Positions 24,505 through 34,656 of a stretch of 64,000 nt of DNA are shown in pieces; the first letter of the stretch is position 1, and each line of letters begins with the position of its first letter. Source of the DNA: Membranipora membranacea (taxonomy: Eukaryota > Bryozoa > Gymnolaemata > Cheilostomatida > Membraniporidae); contig OU612067.1 of NCBI GenBank assembly GCA_914767715.1, forward strand, positions 22,914,162-22,978,161, given 5' to 3'. The translations under genes and the position numbers were made by a program. Below the pieces are notes generated by a model. That model searched no databases. It was not told the origin of the DNA and saw nothing but the letters and a program-made list of their open reading frames with translations.

Positions 24505-27500
24505 TCAAAATCTCTTATACTTCAGGTAGTCTGCTTTCAGCGCCTCAAACTCCGGCTTAGGGGTGTCCTTGCTAAGTCGTGCTCCTCTATCCTGAAAAAA
24601 AAATTGAATGCTTTGTATGTTGGCATAATACTGTAAGGTTTTGTATTTATTTGGTATGACGGCAGCAATGAAGATACAAAGTTTTGTACCATGTCCACTT
24701 TGGGTTTCCAAATGAAGACAATGCCATGTTGATCAACATTGACGACCGCAGTATACACACACATAATTTCTAATGCCCTATTATCAAGTATTGAGTATTA
24801 CATCAAAGCTATAAAAGCAATGGTGCTCAACTTACTGGTTGCAATGGAGCCTTTGGATATATACCCTCCGCATCAGTAAGGATGTCGGCCAATATATCCT
24901 TCCTGAAGTTGTAGGTCTTGGGGACGTATACTGGACGCATCCGGAAACTCTTAGCACTTTTAGTGTATACCATACGGAGCTTTGGGGTTCCATCTTCCTC
25001 TAAAGTATAGTAAACAAAGATGTTGCTCTGAGTATTATTATTACATTACAACAAACGGGTACAACACTGATCGACAACACACAAAAAAGACTGTTGACAA
25101 GAGATTTTTAGTGCTGACATTGAATTTTTGATTTTCCCAATAATTCAGTGTATACCAAGGGTTCGGTTCTGGACTTTTCAAAAAAATTGTGCGTTGAGAA
25201 AAATGCAAAAAATTTTCTGATGGGTGCCACTTACCATATATCACTGGCCTTGAGCAGTTCTCATTGTGGTCCATGAGAGCGAGCTGAACACGAGCGTTGT
25301 AGCTGGGAGGGTCGTAATCCACCCGCTTGCTGACATAGGCAAGGAACAGAGAATGAAGAACCTCCAACTTTCCTGTATGAACTCCGTGAGTACAGAGCCT
25401 GAGTTGGTCAAGGAACGGCTTAGACTGGATGTGCTGAACTAACACCTGATGTGCCGCATCTCCAGCTTTGAGAAATTTCACTTCTCTCTCCTCATTACTG
25501 CAAAACAGATATTGGATCAGATGATTAGTATTACACAGATAAGACAATAAGAAAATAATTTAAAGTTTACCATTACAATAGAGATACACCCAAAGACACA
25601 TGAACTTCTTGACCATTAGATCCTTCCTATAAACTGCAAACTCATTTGAATTTCTCAACGCTAAATGGTTTTAATGGTTATTTGTCAACCAGGGACTTTC
25701 TTTATGGAATTATGTATCCAAGCAAATGCAAGACAGTACAAACCAGCCTTTTCATCGCTAGCTGTTTTTTGCAACTGTTCCAAGCAAAGCAGCAGCCATG
25801 TATTTATTAGTGAGAAAACAAATTAGTGTGAATTGTACTCACTTGGATAGTTCAGGATGAGCACATTTGGTGAACAGCTCATGTCCTGGAAAAGCAGCGT
25901 GTCTGTTGGTAACATGAAAGTTCATGCTGAGGACCATCTCCCTCAGTTTCTTTTCGTCCCCCTCACAACTAGCAGCACTCCACCAAACATGGTTTGTGAG
26001 GTGTTGGATCCAGCCAGTCAGAGCTCTAGATGCCTGATTGAAAAAGATAAAACAAACTTTTATCTTGTATGCCAGCGTTGGGATGCAGCTGTTAATAGTT
26101 GTGTGTTTATTCTGTATCGCTGCCACTGACACGCTGACATTACAGTTACACAATCTGTATGACGCCTTGACCGCACCATCTTCATGCATAATATTCTTAT
26201 AGGTATCGAATAGGTATTAGAATTTGAAATGGTTTTGAATTTATTTCTGTGTTTTTTTATGAATCATGTTTTCAATATCAATGTAGTACGGCGCATGATG
26301 TGTAGCGGGAATATAATGTACTCACAGCAGTTTTAGCTTTTTTGGCAAGGTTTTTGCCAAGATTCTTGCACAAATGCCAAACATCTAGGCCGTGTTTGAC
26401 TGCTGTCTCCAATCTCATGTAGGCCCGGATCGACAGATTCCCATCTGTGGTCACTGATCTGAGGTTGAACAGCTTCTTGGCAGCTTGGTACAAGGTAACA
26501 AAAGCCTCCTTCTCACTGGCAACAGCTGATGACCTAGTGGCCGTCTCTACAGTGAGGTTATGTGTCACCTTTCCACTAGCCTTCAAAACAAAATTAAAAA
26601 TCAATATAACAACAATAGAGACCCTTGACTTTCTCACAAACATGTACATAATGGTTCTACTATTATTAATTGACATTGTGTAAAATATAAACTGTATTGT
26701 GACAGTGATATTGAATGTGAGTTAGACAGCAGAAGGGTAGAAATCTAACTCGGGGCTTCAAAATTCACACCATTTATGTGTTTGACTGTATGGATTTGTA
26801 AAGATTGTTTACCAAGCTCAGGTCTTACTGCATTTTGGTAATTATTGTCGCTTTATTTAGGCTGTGGTGTTATCGCTGCCTGTTATGTTCATATCACAGA
26901 ATATGTTGAATACTGAACACTGCTAAACCAAGACTTTCTGAGTAAGATAAATAATCCATGTCGGATATCTACACTTACAGAGTCCATGAGAGTGTAGGTG
27001 CAGTATCTGGCTGAGTGACCTGGACTATCATATCGTCCGTCTCCAGATAAGTCAACAGGCTCACCTGGTAAAATGTATAAATAACGTTGGAAACATTTAG
27101 GTAAAATAGTGAAAATATAACAGGTAGAATCAATGTTAGAAGGACACAGGGACCCCACACAACTATTTAAAACTTCTGTGAACAACTTGCTCTCACAGAA
27201 AATTTTAAATATTAATTTAGTTATGTATGAGATATAGAGTAGGAAATATTACCTCTGGCTATAACCTCTTCTCGAGCTTTCTCTAGGGACAGTTTGACAT
27301 GTCTCTGTATCTGGGGTATAATATGCTGCCTCTGGTACTTGTAAAAGGTCGTCGCCGACACAAACTGCAGATCAAGCAGTTGGAAAAACTTCTGAATACC
27401 TCCGAACATCTGCCCACTGTGAAGTAAAAAAATAACTGTTCAGTATGGGTGTAAATATCGAAAAGTACCAATGACCACAAAATTCATCCTGTTTATGTCT

Positions 27501-30500
27501 TCAAGGACATGTAAACATGAAAGAAAGACCAAATTTTCTGTTAATATTGTAATTGAAGTGTTAGTTGAGTATAATCAGGCAAGTTTGGAGGTGACTGAAT
27601 AAAACCTAGGACTAATCTTTGGCTAGCTGAGGGGAGGGGGCAAGTCTATATGGAATGTAAAGAATGTCAGTAAATATTAGCTAGCCTTCAATTTAGCTTC
27701 TCTAAATTATTGGAAAATAACAAACTTTTTTTCCTGCAAATACTATACTCATCAGAGGTATGTCATTGATGGCCCCACGTACATGAGAATTCAACATTCA
27801 ATAATTATTGCATTATAATGTCAAATTCTTGGTTCAACTTTCCACCAGTTTGATGCCAGCACTAGGTCTACAACTTATACTTTGTTGCTAGTTGCATCTA
27901 GTCAAGGTTCTCTGCAAAGCAATATTACATAGCTAGCAATTGTACTGCAACACAATTATATCTAACATTGTGATAAAGATAAGGTGGTAATGCGATACAT
28001 ACGTTAGAAACATGGTTGAGACCAACTCTACATTTCCCTTAGCTTTCATCCCAAGTTTCGGCTGACTTCTCCATGAATGTTTCCTCTTACAAACTGTGCA
28101 CTGGGAACGGAGTATTAGGAGAGAACCTTTGGTCTCAGATACAGAAACTGGTCCAAGTTTCTGACCGCAGCGACAAGGAATCTAAAATAGAGAACGATGA
28201 TTATTCTTGATTGGCAAGGACGTACATGTCACCTCACAAAACAATATTTAGTAAGAGTGCTACATCCAAGGGACTATCACATTAGTGAGGGGAGATGTCA
28301 ACAAATGTCTCTTTGCTTGCTTACCTTTGAATACAAGCAGGGTTAGTCTAAAGTTTTAGTCACTAGTATCCAAGGTATTTTCGTCTGAACAATATGAAAT
28401 TCTAAACTGATGGATTGATTAAAACTCTATTCACAGACTTCTTTATAACCACACATATCATGGTTGTCCGATACAAATTTGGTTATAAGATACACAATTT
28501 AGGTAGGTTCATATTCATATATTTCACCTGCTTGTAAAGGTCTAGAATTTCACTTTGGTATACAATGTGTTTTCTCGACTCTCTGCTCTGGATGACCTCT
28601 TCCTCTACATCACTATCTGAACTGATAGCAAACCCGCTGTACTTGCTCATGTTCAGCGTGTGATTCATGAAGTATACGTCTTCAGGGTCCAGCTCTAAAA
28701 AATTGAAAGGGCATAATATTCTAGACACGGCAATGGAATTAAGGCGAGATGAGGTATGGGTAACTGGTATGAATTTACTGCTAATATTATAACATATACC
28801 ACAGCAGTAAAACAGAGTTCTACAATATTTACAAATACATGCACCCTTCATGTAGGCTTTCACAACGTTGTGCTACGTATCCAAGTTCCAAAATATTAGT
28901 TCATCTTATTGCAAGAGTCATACATACCTTCTGCATCTACTGCCAAATCTTGTGCTTCATGGTCTGGGTGAGTGAGGGTAACATCATCCAGTAAGTCATT
29001 CTGAGAAGATTCTATAAGTTTTGAGAAAAAAATAAATGTTATAGAGCTAAGATTGGTGATTCACAGTATATGGTATTAGGTAGCAAAATCATTTTAAAAT
29101 ACTGAGGGTATTCGGAGAGCTATTTAAAAATATGAGTCACTATGTTAGTCTTAGCTATACGATAACCTAGATTCTATCGCGGTTTCTCTACGAGAGCTCA
29201 ATGTACAGTCAAGGTCAAGGGTCAAATGAAGCAGAAAGTTTCAATTATCTTAACTTACCTTCATTGTCAAACACCTCAACCTTGACAGCTGAACTGGTAT
29301 CTAACATGCCACCAGCAGTGACATCTTCCATGACTGGAGGTCTCATCGGAGATGGTCTGGAGCCTGCTGAGGAGATGGGGGATAAAGACGGTGATGGCCG
29401 GACAGGTGAGGCACTTGAATAGAGTGGTAGGATCTTTTGATGTACAGGCGAAACAAAGGACGTACTTGTCAGATCAGATGAAGCCATAGTCTCAGATTTT
29501 ACAGGTGTCGACTGTTTGACCTTGGTTGGCTTAAGTGAAGATGTAGGTACTCCCGCTGACCTTGGTACAACACGCAGCCTTGGAATTCTTGACGGTTTTG
29601 ACGATGTTACAGTCTGAGGGATAAGATTGACCATCGGCTTGGTTGGCTGAAGTGTAACTGTTGCTCCTAAGTTGACTGTCCTTGGTATCACTTGGAGCTG
29701 TGGTGTCATCGATGGTGTTGAAGGAGTCACAGTATGAGGGATGAGTTTTCCCTGAGGTGTCAGAAGATATCTGCTACCCGGTTTTACTGTAACACCCGGC
29801 CTTACTGTTAGTATTCGAGCTTGTGATTGAGCAGAGGTTGGCGTAGACAACAGCGAGTGAGTTGGTACGGGTGTTGATGGCTGCATAAGATTGAGAGGGT
29901 TGAGTGGTGACGTTGGTGGTGATGTTACTATCTCTAAATGCTGCGATACCTGTTTGTAGGGTATCCTGGTCACACGTGCAGAAGCTGGCACAGCCTAAAA
30001 TATACATTATATATCAGCTACTGATAAAAATCCTTGGCCGGAAAACGTAAGCAGAAATAACGCACACAATAGGTGGTATAAATATGCTGATAGTGAGTCA
30101 AGCGCGCAATTCTTTCATGATCAGGCAAACTAACTTCTCCAACCAGACAAATTCTATCTCTGAAAATATACGCTGTTAACCAATGTCACCGATTGCTTGT
30201 TCTTGAATTTGAATTACTCTTGAATGAGTCAACATTGTAAAATAGGGGCCTGACTCCTAGGACTAGGACCTAAGCTAAGTTAGAAGTCACTTGACAAGCC
30301 CTTATTATACAATCTTCGATTTTAAAATTAAATAATATAGAACAGTACAACAGACTCCAGAACAATATTCTAAATATATATATATTATTTTACTTCTCAA
30401 TATATTATATGGGCATATCACTCACACTGACACTGGGCAAGCAAGAAATTTGCCCCTCCCAAAACAAAGGCTGGGTCTTTTCTAGACTAAATTCAACTGA

Positions 30501-30927
30501 CAAAGGTTGTCTACAACTAACTAGAGCTGAATTTTCTTCTTCCTTGGAAAGTATTTTTTCCTATTTATTCATAATAAACATATATTATTATATATATACT
30601 ATAAATTATACTATACTTACTATAGATAGATAGGCAAAATAATACAACACTTACCATTCTCTTTCTAGATCTTGGAAGCTTGAGAGTTGGTACACTGCCC
30701 TTGACCAACCTCCTAGACCCATCATCTTTAACAGTATACTGATCTTCAGTGAAGTGTTCATGACATATTCTGGAATACTTGTACTGTTTCTCCATAAATG
30801 TTCCATAGTGAATATCACTTCTCTTTGCCAATTTGAAAATAATTTCCCTCTGCTTAGCTGAAATAGAGAACAAAGACACTCATTTTGTATCTTGAGTGTT
30901 CTTGCAATTAAATATGATGCAAATCAT
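24505..30927 (-). CDS. Kolobok transposase with N-terminal THAP zinc finger, 12 exons
   Basis: Exons in transcription order: 30927-30655, 29994-29259, 29011-28928, 28694-28528, 28181-28003, 27416-27253, 27064-26979, 26580-26326, 26033-25843, 25497-25235, 24999-24836 and 24591-24505 (TGA). Phases agree at every junction. The THAP domain (C-x4-C in CIIFNC, C-x2-H in ICHEHF, then VKGSVPTL) is followed by a long Pro/Ser/Thr-rich linker, a CRCG...CTVC zinc motif with SQPKLGMKAKGN, and TTFYKYQRQ. Next come the catalytic-looking blocks GDGRYDSPGHSA, TTDGN with DVWHLCKNL, NHVWW, and HTGKLEVLHS with LMDHNEN. These blocks fit the DDE-type Kolobok family; exact catalytic residues are inferred. An in-frame TGA (30882-30880) lies inside the THAP domain between the first two cysteines and VSLFS, so this copy is probably inactive unless translation starts later. 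Confidence 0.9.
30880..30882 (-). other. In-frame TGA within the transposase THAP domain
   Basis: The frame reads NTQDTK, TGA, VSLFSISAKQR with both sides in the same phase and matching the THAP fold. No intron is short enough to remove it. It is probably a single-base nonsense change. Confidence 0.8.
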
Positions 30928-30949
30928 AGTTGTGGTTACTGGAGCAGAT

Positions 30950-31334
30950 TGTTTCAGCAGTGAATGTTTGATAAAACTCAAAATATCCTCTGTCTGAAGC
31001 AAGCACGTGTGTTGAAAAACCTCCCGGAAGTGGCTTAAAAGCAAAATGTTTGGGTGGCTAGAAAATATTACATCATGCATATGCGCATTATGATACATTT
31101 GTATCAATTCATCAGGTAGGGGCAGACAACCTATTGAGAAAAGCAGACTATTTCAGCTAAAAACTTCATTCTATTAGTTGTCTTATTTCATGTTGGGGAT
31201 GCACAACTTCAATTTTGAATGCATATTTGAGCAGAACAGGGGTTTTTACACTATATTACCAGAGTTTTAGTACCTGCATACATTTTTCAGAGCTGCGTTG
31301 GCTGTCAAACAGAGATCAGAAGTGTATTGTTCCT
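30950..31334 (-). repeat. Kolobok right terminal inverted repeat
   Basis: Inverse of the left repeat. The transposase ATG (30927-30925) lies just inside it, mirroring the plus-strand gene at the other end. Confidence 0.92.
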
Positions 31335-31338
31335 TTAA
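31335..31338. repeat. TTAA target-site duplication, right
   Basis: Right-hand TTAA flanking the Kolobok element, followed by GTATAATATG exactly as at the empty site in copy 2. Confidence 0.93.
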
Positions 31339-32170
31339 GTATAATATGTTTATAGTAGTTGTTTTTGAGCAATGAGGTGACAACTTATAATTATATGACC
31401 ATTCTTTTTACTACTTATAGAAAAAATACATGCCTGATCATACGTAATCATCTTTGCTTCAAATATTTGAATTAGGATGAGATGAATATTTCCATGTCAT
31501 TTCAAGCAGTCTTCTAGTGAGAAACTCAAATTGTTTGTACTATGTCTCAATCATTGTTTTGTTGCTTACAGGAATGGAGGTAATGAGTTGTCTCCCCTGA
31601 TTGGAAAGTTCTGTGGAACAAAAGTGGATTCACCAATCTTCTCTCACAGGATCAAGTTCAAATCAGACGTCTCCAGCGCTGCTCCGGGCTTCAGAGTCTT
31701 GTCACCAAACTACCCTAATGCCTACAACAGAGAAGCAGAGTGTTACTGGACAATCACAGTGGCTCAAGGAAGCTCTGTCATGCTTGTCTTCCTAGACCTT
31801 GACATTGAGAGACACGACTCATGTGCTTACGACTATGTAGAGGTAAGTGTGTAAGCCAGTTGTTACTGGATTTGCATAATATTTGAGATTTTAAAGACCG
31901 ATAGGACGACTTCAAAGTTGCCATGTTTTTCTTTTGATGGCATCAATCTTTATTTTGATTGCAAACATACCACAGAAGAGTAATATGAAGAGAGCAATCA
32001 GTTGAGCTCATGTGGGGTGACTTAATGTAAGCGAGCAACATCTCTTTACTAACGGAGTTAGAAGTATATATAAGCTAATGAGGTTGAGTTGATGTAAGCT
32101 GGCTATGTAAGCTGGCTATTTCAAACAGTTGCGAAAAAGTACTTTCTTTGACACAAATTACCATTTATAG

Positions 32171-32324
32171 GTCGTCGAAAGAATACATACTGGCAGATCT
32201 CTGGGTAAAATATGCGGAAACACACCACCCCAACCAGTGAGCACTTCTGGTAATCAGATAACCGTCAAATTCAGAGCTGATACTTCAATAGGTGGTCGAG
32301 GTTTCAGTGCTGCTTTCTTTGCAG
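32171..32324 (+). pseudogene. CUB second-half exon, copy-1 tail
   Basis: One open exon, phase 0 in and phase 1 out, with GKICGNTPPQPVST and GGRGFSAAF. It pairs with the fused exon ending at 31842 to make one complete CUB domain. Confidence 0.8.
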
Positions 32325-32509
32325 GTATGTTATGAGTCCTACAAAATATTACTGTCATCAAATGATGAACTTTTGGCAATTGAAGCTCCCATGATTGGAA
32401 TGGCTCTTCTGCTGAAATAAATGTCAGTTTTTACAAATGTTTGTTTTAGAGAAAGTCTTCATTATATTGTCAATGACATTGTTGTGCTATTTTTAACACA
32501 TAATGCCAG

Positions 32510-32695
32510 CATCAAGTGTTGAATGCCAGTTCAGGTGTTATCGAGAGCCCTAACTTCCCTGACCCCTACCCACATAATCGTAACTGTTCATGGGTTATCA
32601 ATGCTGGGCTCGGTAATATAATTTCACTGGCTTTCAGTCACTTTGATATTGAGGATGATATAGTTGGCAACCAATGTCGCAACGATCAGTTGGAG
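32510..32695 (+). pseudogene. CUB first-half exon, copy-1 tail (frameshifted)
   Basis: Contains SSGVIESPNFPDPYPHNRNC and FSHFDIED. The acceptor at 32508-32509 leads into a different frame, and the exon is one base too long for the 1-0 phase pattern. No second-half exon could be found before 33068. Confidence 0.7.
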
Positions 32696-33067
32696 GTTTG
32701 TAATGGTTATAATAGAAAAACCCATATGTCTGTCCGCTCTGCTTATGTAATACTTACCACTAACCCCTTTCTACCGGATTATTGCTTCGAGTCATGCTGT
32801 CCCATTTGGCAGTTTTTTGTTGTTGGTGGATCATTCTTATTGGTAAGGCGAGGGTAGTTCTATTGCAAGATATTTGAAACAAACTGGGACAAGAGATAGT
32901 CATACTTCTGAATTCAGGCGGAGAATCAATCATTGAATGGCAATATGAGCAACTCAAGTGTCTAAAACTTACATCCTATTAACCTTCACCTTACCTTGAA
33001 ATCAAACAATATTCTGTACTATCTGTTACTTACATTCTGCTCATAAATGTTACTAACTTGCCTGCAG

Positions 33068-33250
33068 AGTGCCAGAACCAGAACTTGACAGCGCACCAGG
33101 GTGTAATAGAGTCCTAACTTCCCCAACCCTTACCCAAATTCTCGTAACTGCTCCTGGCTCATCTCAACCTCCACCGGTAATACGCTGAGTGTGCGATTCT
33201 CTCACTTCAAAATTGAGGATCATTCCAACTGTGTCTTTGACTACCTGGAG
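33068..33250 (+). pseudogene. CUB first-half exon, copy-1 tail (2-bp deletion)
   Basis: Similar to the previous exon (GVIES, PNFPNPYPNSRNC, HSNCVFDYLE). Two bases are missing near 33112, giving TAA at 33114-33116. The donor GTAGGT follows at 33251. Confidence 0.75.
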
Positions 33251-33369
33251 GTAGGTGGAGCGGTTTCAATTGGTGACCACTTCTTTATCATTTAACACCC
33301 AAGCATGCAACCACTAACATCGCTATACTCTACTCCTTTGGAATATCCAAAGCTTTTTAGTTAATGTGA

Positions 33370-33565
33370 TGTCTAAGTCTAAGTATAAGTCTTCATTGCG
33401 GAGAGGGTTGCCCCTCTAGAGTACAGGTTTTGGGACCCATGGTAAGCCAGGCCCATAGATTTAAAAAACAGTTTTTTAAATCTATGGCCAGGCCCTATAT
33501 CCTTGCCCGCCGGAATTAGAACAAGATCACAAGTCCGCACTCTTAACCACCAGACCACGCCAAAA
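33370..33565 (-). mobile_element. tRNA-derived SINE-like element
   Basis: Read on the minus strand it starts GGCGTGGTCTGGTGGTTAAGAG, like a tRNA A box, with a B-box-like GTTCTAATTCC downstream. A short palindrome (CATAGATTTAAAAAAC and its complement) lies at 33451-33488. It lies in the last copy-1 CUB intron. Confidence 0.55.
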
Positions 33566-33925
33566 TATCATTAAAATAGTTTCGTTGCGCAATGATTTTA
33601 CTGGCGCTGCAAAGTTATTATATTTCTAAAATATAACTCATAATATACTTGCGATCATATTTGACTCCTAATGGTTGTTAACGACCGACCGAGTGATGGT
33701 GTATTTTTCCAACAATTTATGAACCACATAAGCTGGGGGGCGGGTATTAGTTAAGATGAATCCCATGTCTTATTTGATCATGACAACCTAGAATTTTTCT
33801 CAAACTTGTTTGTTTGGACCGCTTACAAAGTAACAAGGGTGGGACTTGTCTTAGTCATGAAGATCCAACAAATGTGAAATATCATATTCACAAATATACT
33901 ATTGAGACACTACTGTGTGTTGCAG

Positions 33926-34096
33926 GTACAGGACAGAGTAAGCCGAGAGAGTAAATCATTAGCAGAGAAATATCCTAATAGCTGTTCAGGGAAGAAAGCT
34001 GTATCTGTTCCCTGGGTTCAACCCACGTCGCTAAACACATATACCCTGCTACTGAACACTAATATATATAGGACTTATAGGTATATGATCAATTGA
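33926..34096 (+). pseudogene. Possible terminal exon of the copy-1 CUB run
   Basis: After a TTGCAG acceptor there is a 56-codon frame to TGA 34094-34096, in the phase expected for a CUB second half. Similarity to CUB is poor, so it may be a decayed half-domain or chance. Confidence 0.25.
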
Positions 34097-34564
34097 GATG
34101 TTACCACACTTTATGTTGCGTCCCTTATTCACTGGGACTTTTTATCATTATCAAAGGCATATATCTAACCATCCATGTTGAAGTAAGCCCACCATGCGTT
34201 TCTGTTCAAATATGCCTAACACTTTTAGTTAGAGTATTCTTCTCAAAAACTGGCGCAGTTTGGTTTTGTGTAAGCCTGAGAATACCGAAAGGAATTATCA
34301 CAGCTGTTTGCATACTACACTATCCTCATCACCCATATTTGATTAAAACTATCATTATATACCAGTTTTTTTTATTATTCAAAATAGTGTAAATGAACTT
34401 TTCTTGTGAAAGAATTGTCAAACACATATATGTGGAAGTGAAAAATTTGGCGCTTACTAAACTTCACCATCATGAAATGTGCAGCTGAGTCATCTAGAGT
34501 TACACCCTGCTAGTGGTTAGACTGTAATATTCATGTATAGATAAGCTCCATACACTGCTAAAGT
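34097..34564. other. Spacer between duplication copies
   Basis: No gene recognised. It separates the decayed end of the copy-1 CUB run from the left edge of duplication copy 2 at 34565, which lies just beyond the BRCC3 stop codon. Confidence 0.5.
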
Positions 34565-34656
34565 CTGCCTAATCCTAACTCATAGTGGTGCCTGCTACAA
34601 ATCTAATACAGCCTGGAGCTGCATAGTTACAAGTTACATCCTTAGTCTTATAAAGA

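Larger units (their letters stand above)
20174..31334. mobile_element. Kolobok-type DNA transposon, 11,161 bp
   Basis: The element is defined by TTAA duplications, long terminal inverted repeats and a precise empty site in copy 2. TTAA duplications plus a THAP-domain transposase are typical of the Kolobok superfamily (piggyBac also uses TTAA but its transposase is different). It holds a minus-strand 12-exon transposase (24505-30927), a plus-strand P2X7 C-terminal-domain gene (20564-21636), a degenerate second copy of that gene's exon (about 21826-21930) and a nested inverted repeat (22657-24199). The near-identical terminal repeats and presence in only one duplicate indicate insertion after the duplication. 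Confidence 0.92.
6609..31696. repeat. Segmental duplication, copy 1
   Basis: From 6609 the sequence is nearly identical, over kilobases, to the stretch starting at 34565, including introns. It holds a minus-strand BRCC3 copy and five CUB domains on the plus strand. Copy-specific insertions are the Kolobok element (20174-31334), a 1.9-kb TIR element (14436-16351) and about 340 bp near 10681-11025. Alignment to copy 2 stops inside a CUB exon at about 31696. Copy 1 carries the larger number of disabling changes. Confidence 0.9.
19399..31842 (+). pseudogene. CUB piece 5, copy 1, split by Kolobok and fused to next domain
   Basis: Exons 19399-19615 and 31572-31842; the intron between them holds the Kolobok element. 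The first exon (CGGILTNSTGTV to NNT) is normal. The second starts as a CUB C-terminal half (GKFCGTKVD), lacks 12 bp that copy 2 has (NRMW region), and after GFRV jumps in frame at about 31696 into LSPNYPNAYN, the N-terminal half of another CUB domain ending CAYDYVE. One exon therefore joins two half-domains without the usual intron. Confidence 0.82.
12298..34096 (+). pseudogene. CUB-array gene, duplication copy 1 (decayed)
   Basis: Plus-strand run of CUB exons with the same exon order and phases as copy 2, then three or four further decayed CUB pieces. Lesions are a 2-bp insertion in the first exon (near 12360), TGA at 13482-13484, TAG at 18961-18963, a fused exon at 31572-31842, frameshifts at about 32519 and 33112, and loss of a structural Cys (CGT at 16556-16558). 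The 11.2-kb Kolobok element interrupts the intron before 31572. The run peters out before 34096, beyond which only repeats and BRCC3 copy 2 follow. CUB proteins are secreted or membrane-anchored binding proteins. No start, signal peptide or membrane segment is visible here. Confidence 0.88.

Noticed and set aside
29201-29422. 73-codon plus-strand frame
   Set aside because: Antisense of the Pro/Ser/Thr-rich transposase exon 29994-29259.
20174-31334. piggyBac element, because of the TTAA target
   Set aside because: The transposase has an N-terminal THAP domain and Kolobok-type blocks (GDGRYDSPGHSA, DVWHLCKNL, HTGKLEVLHS), not piggyBac motifs.
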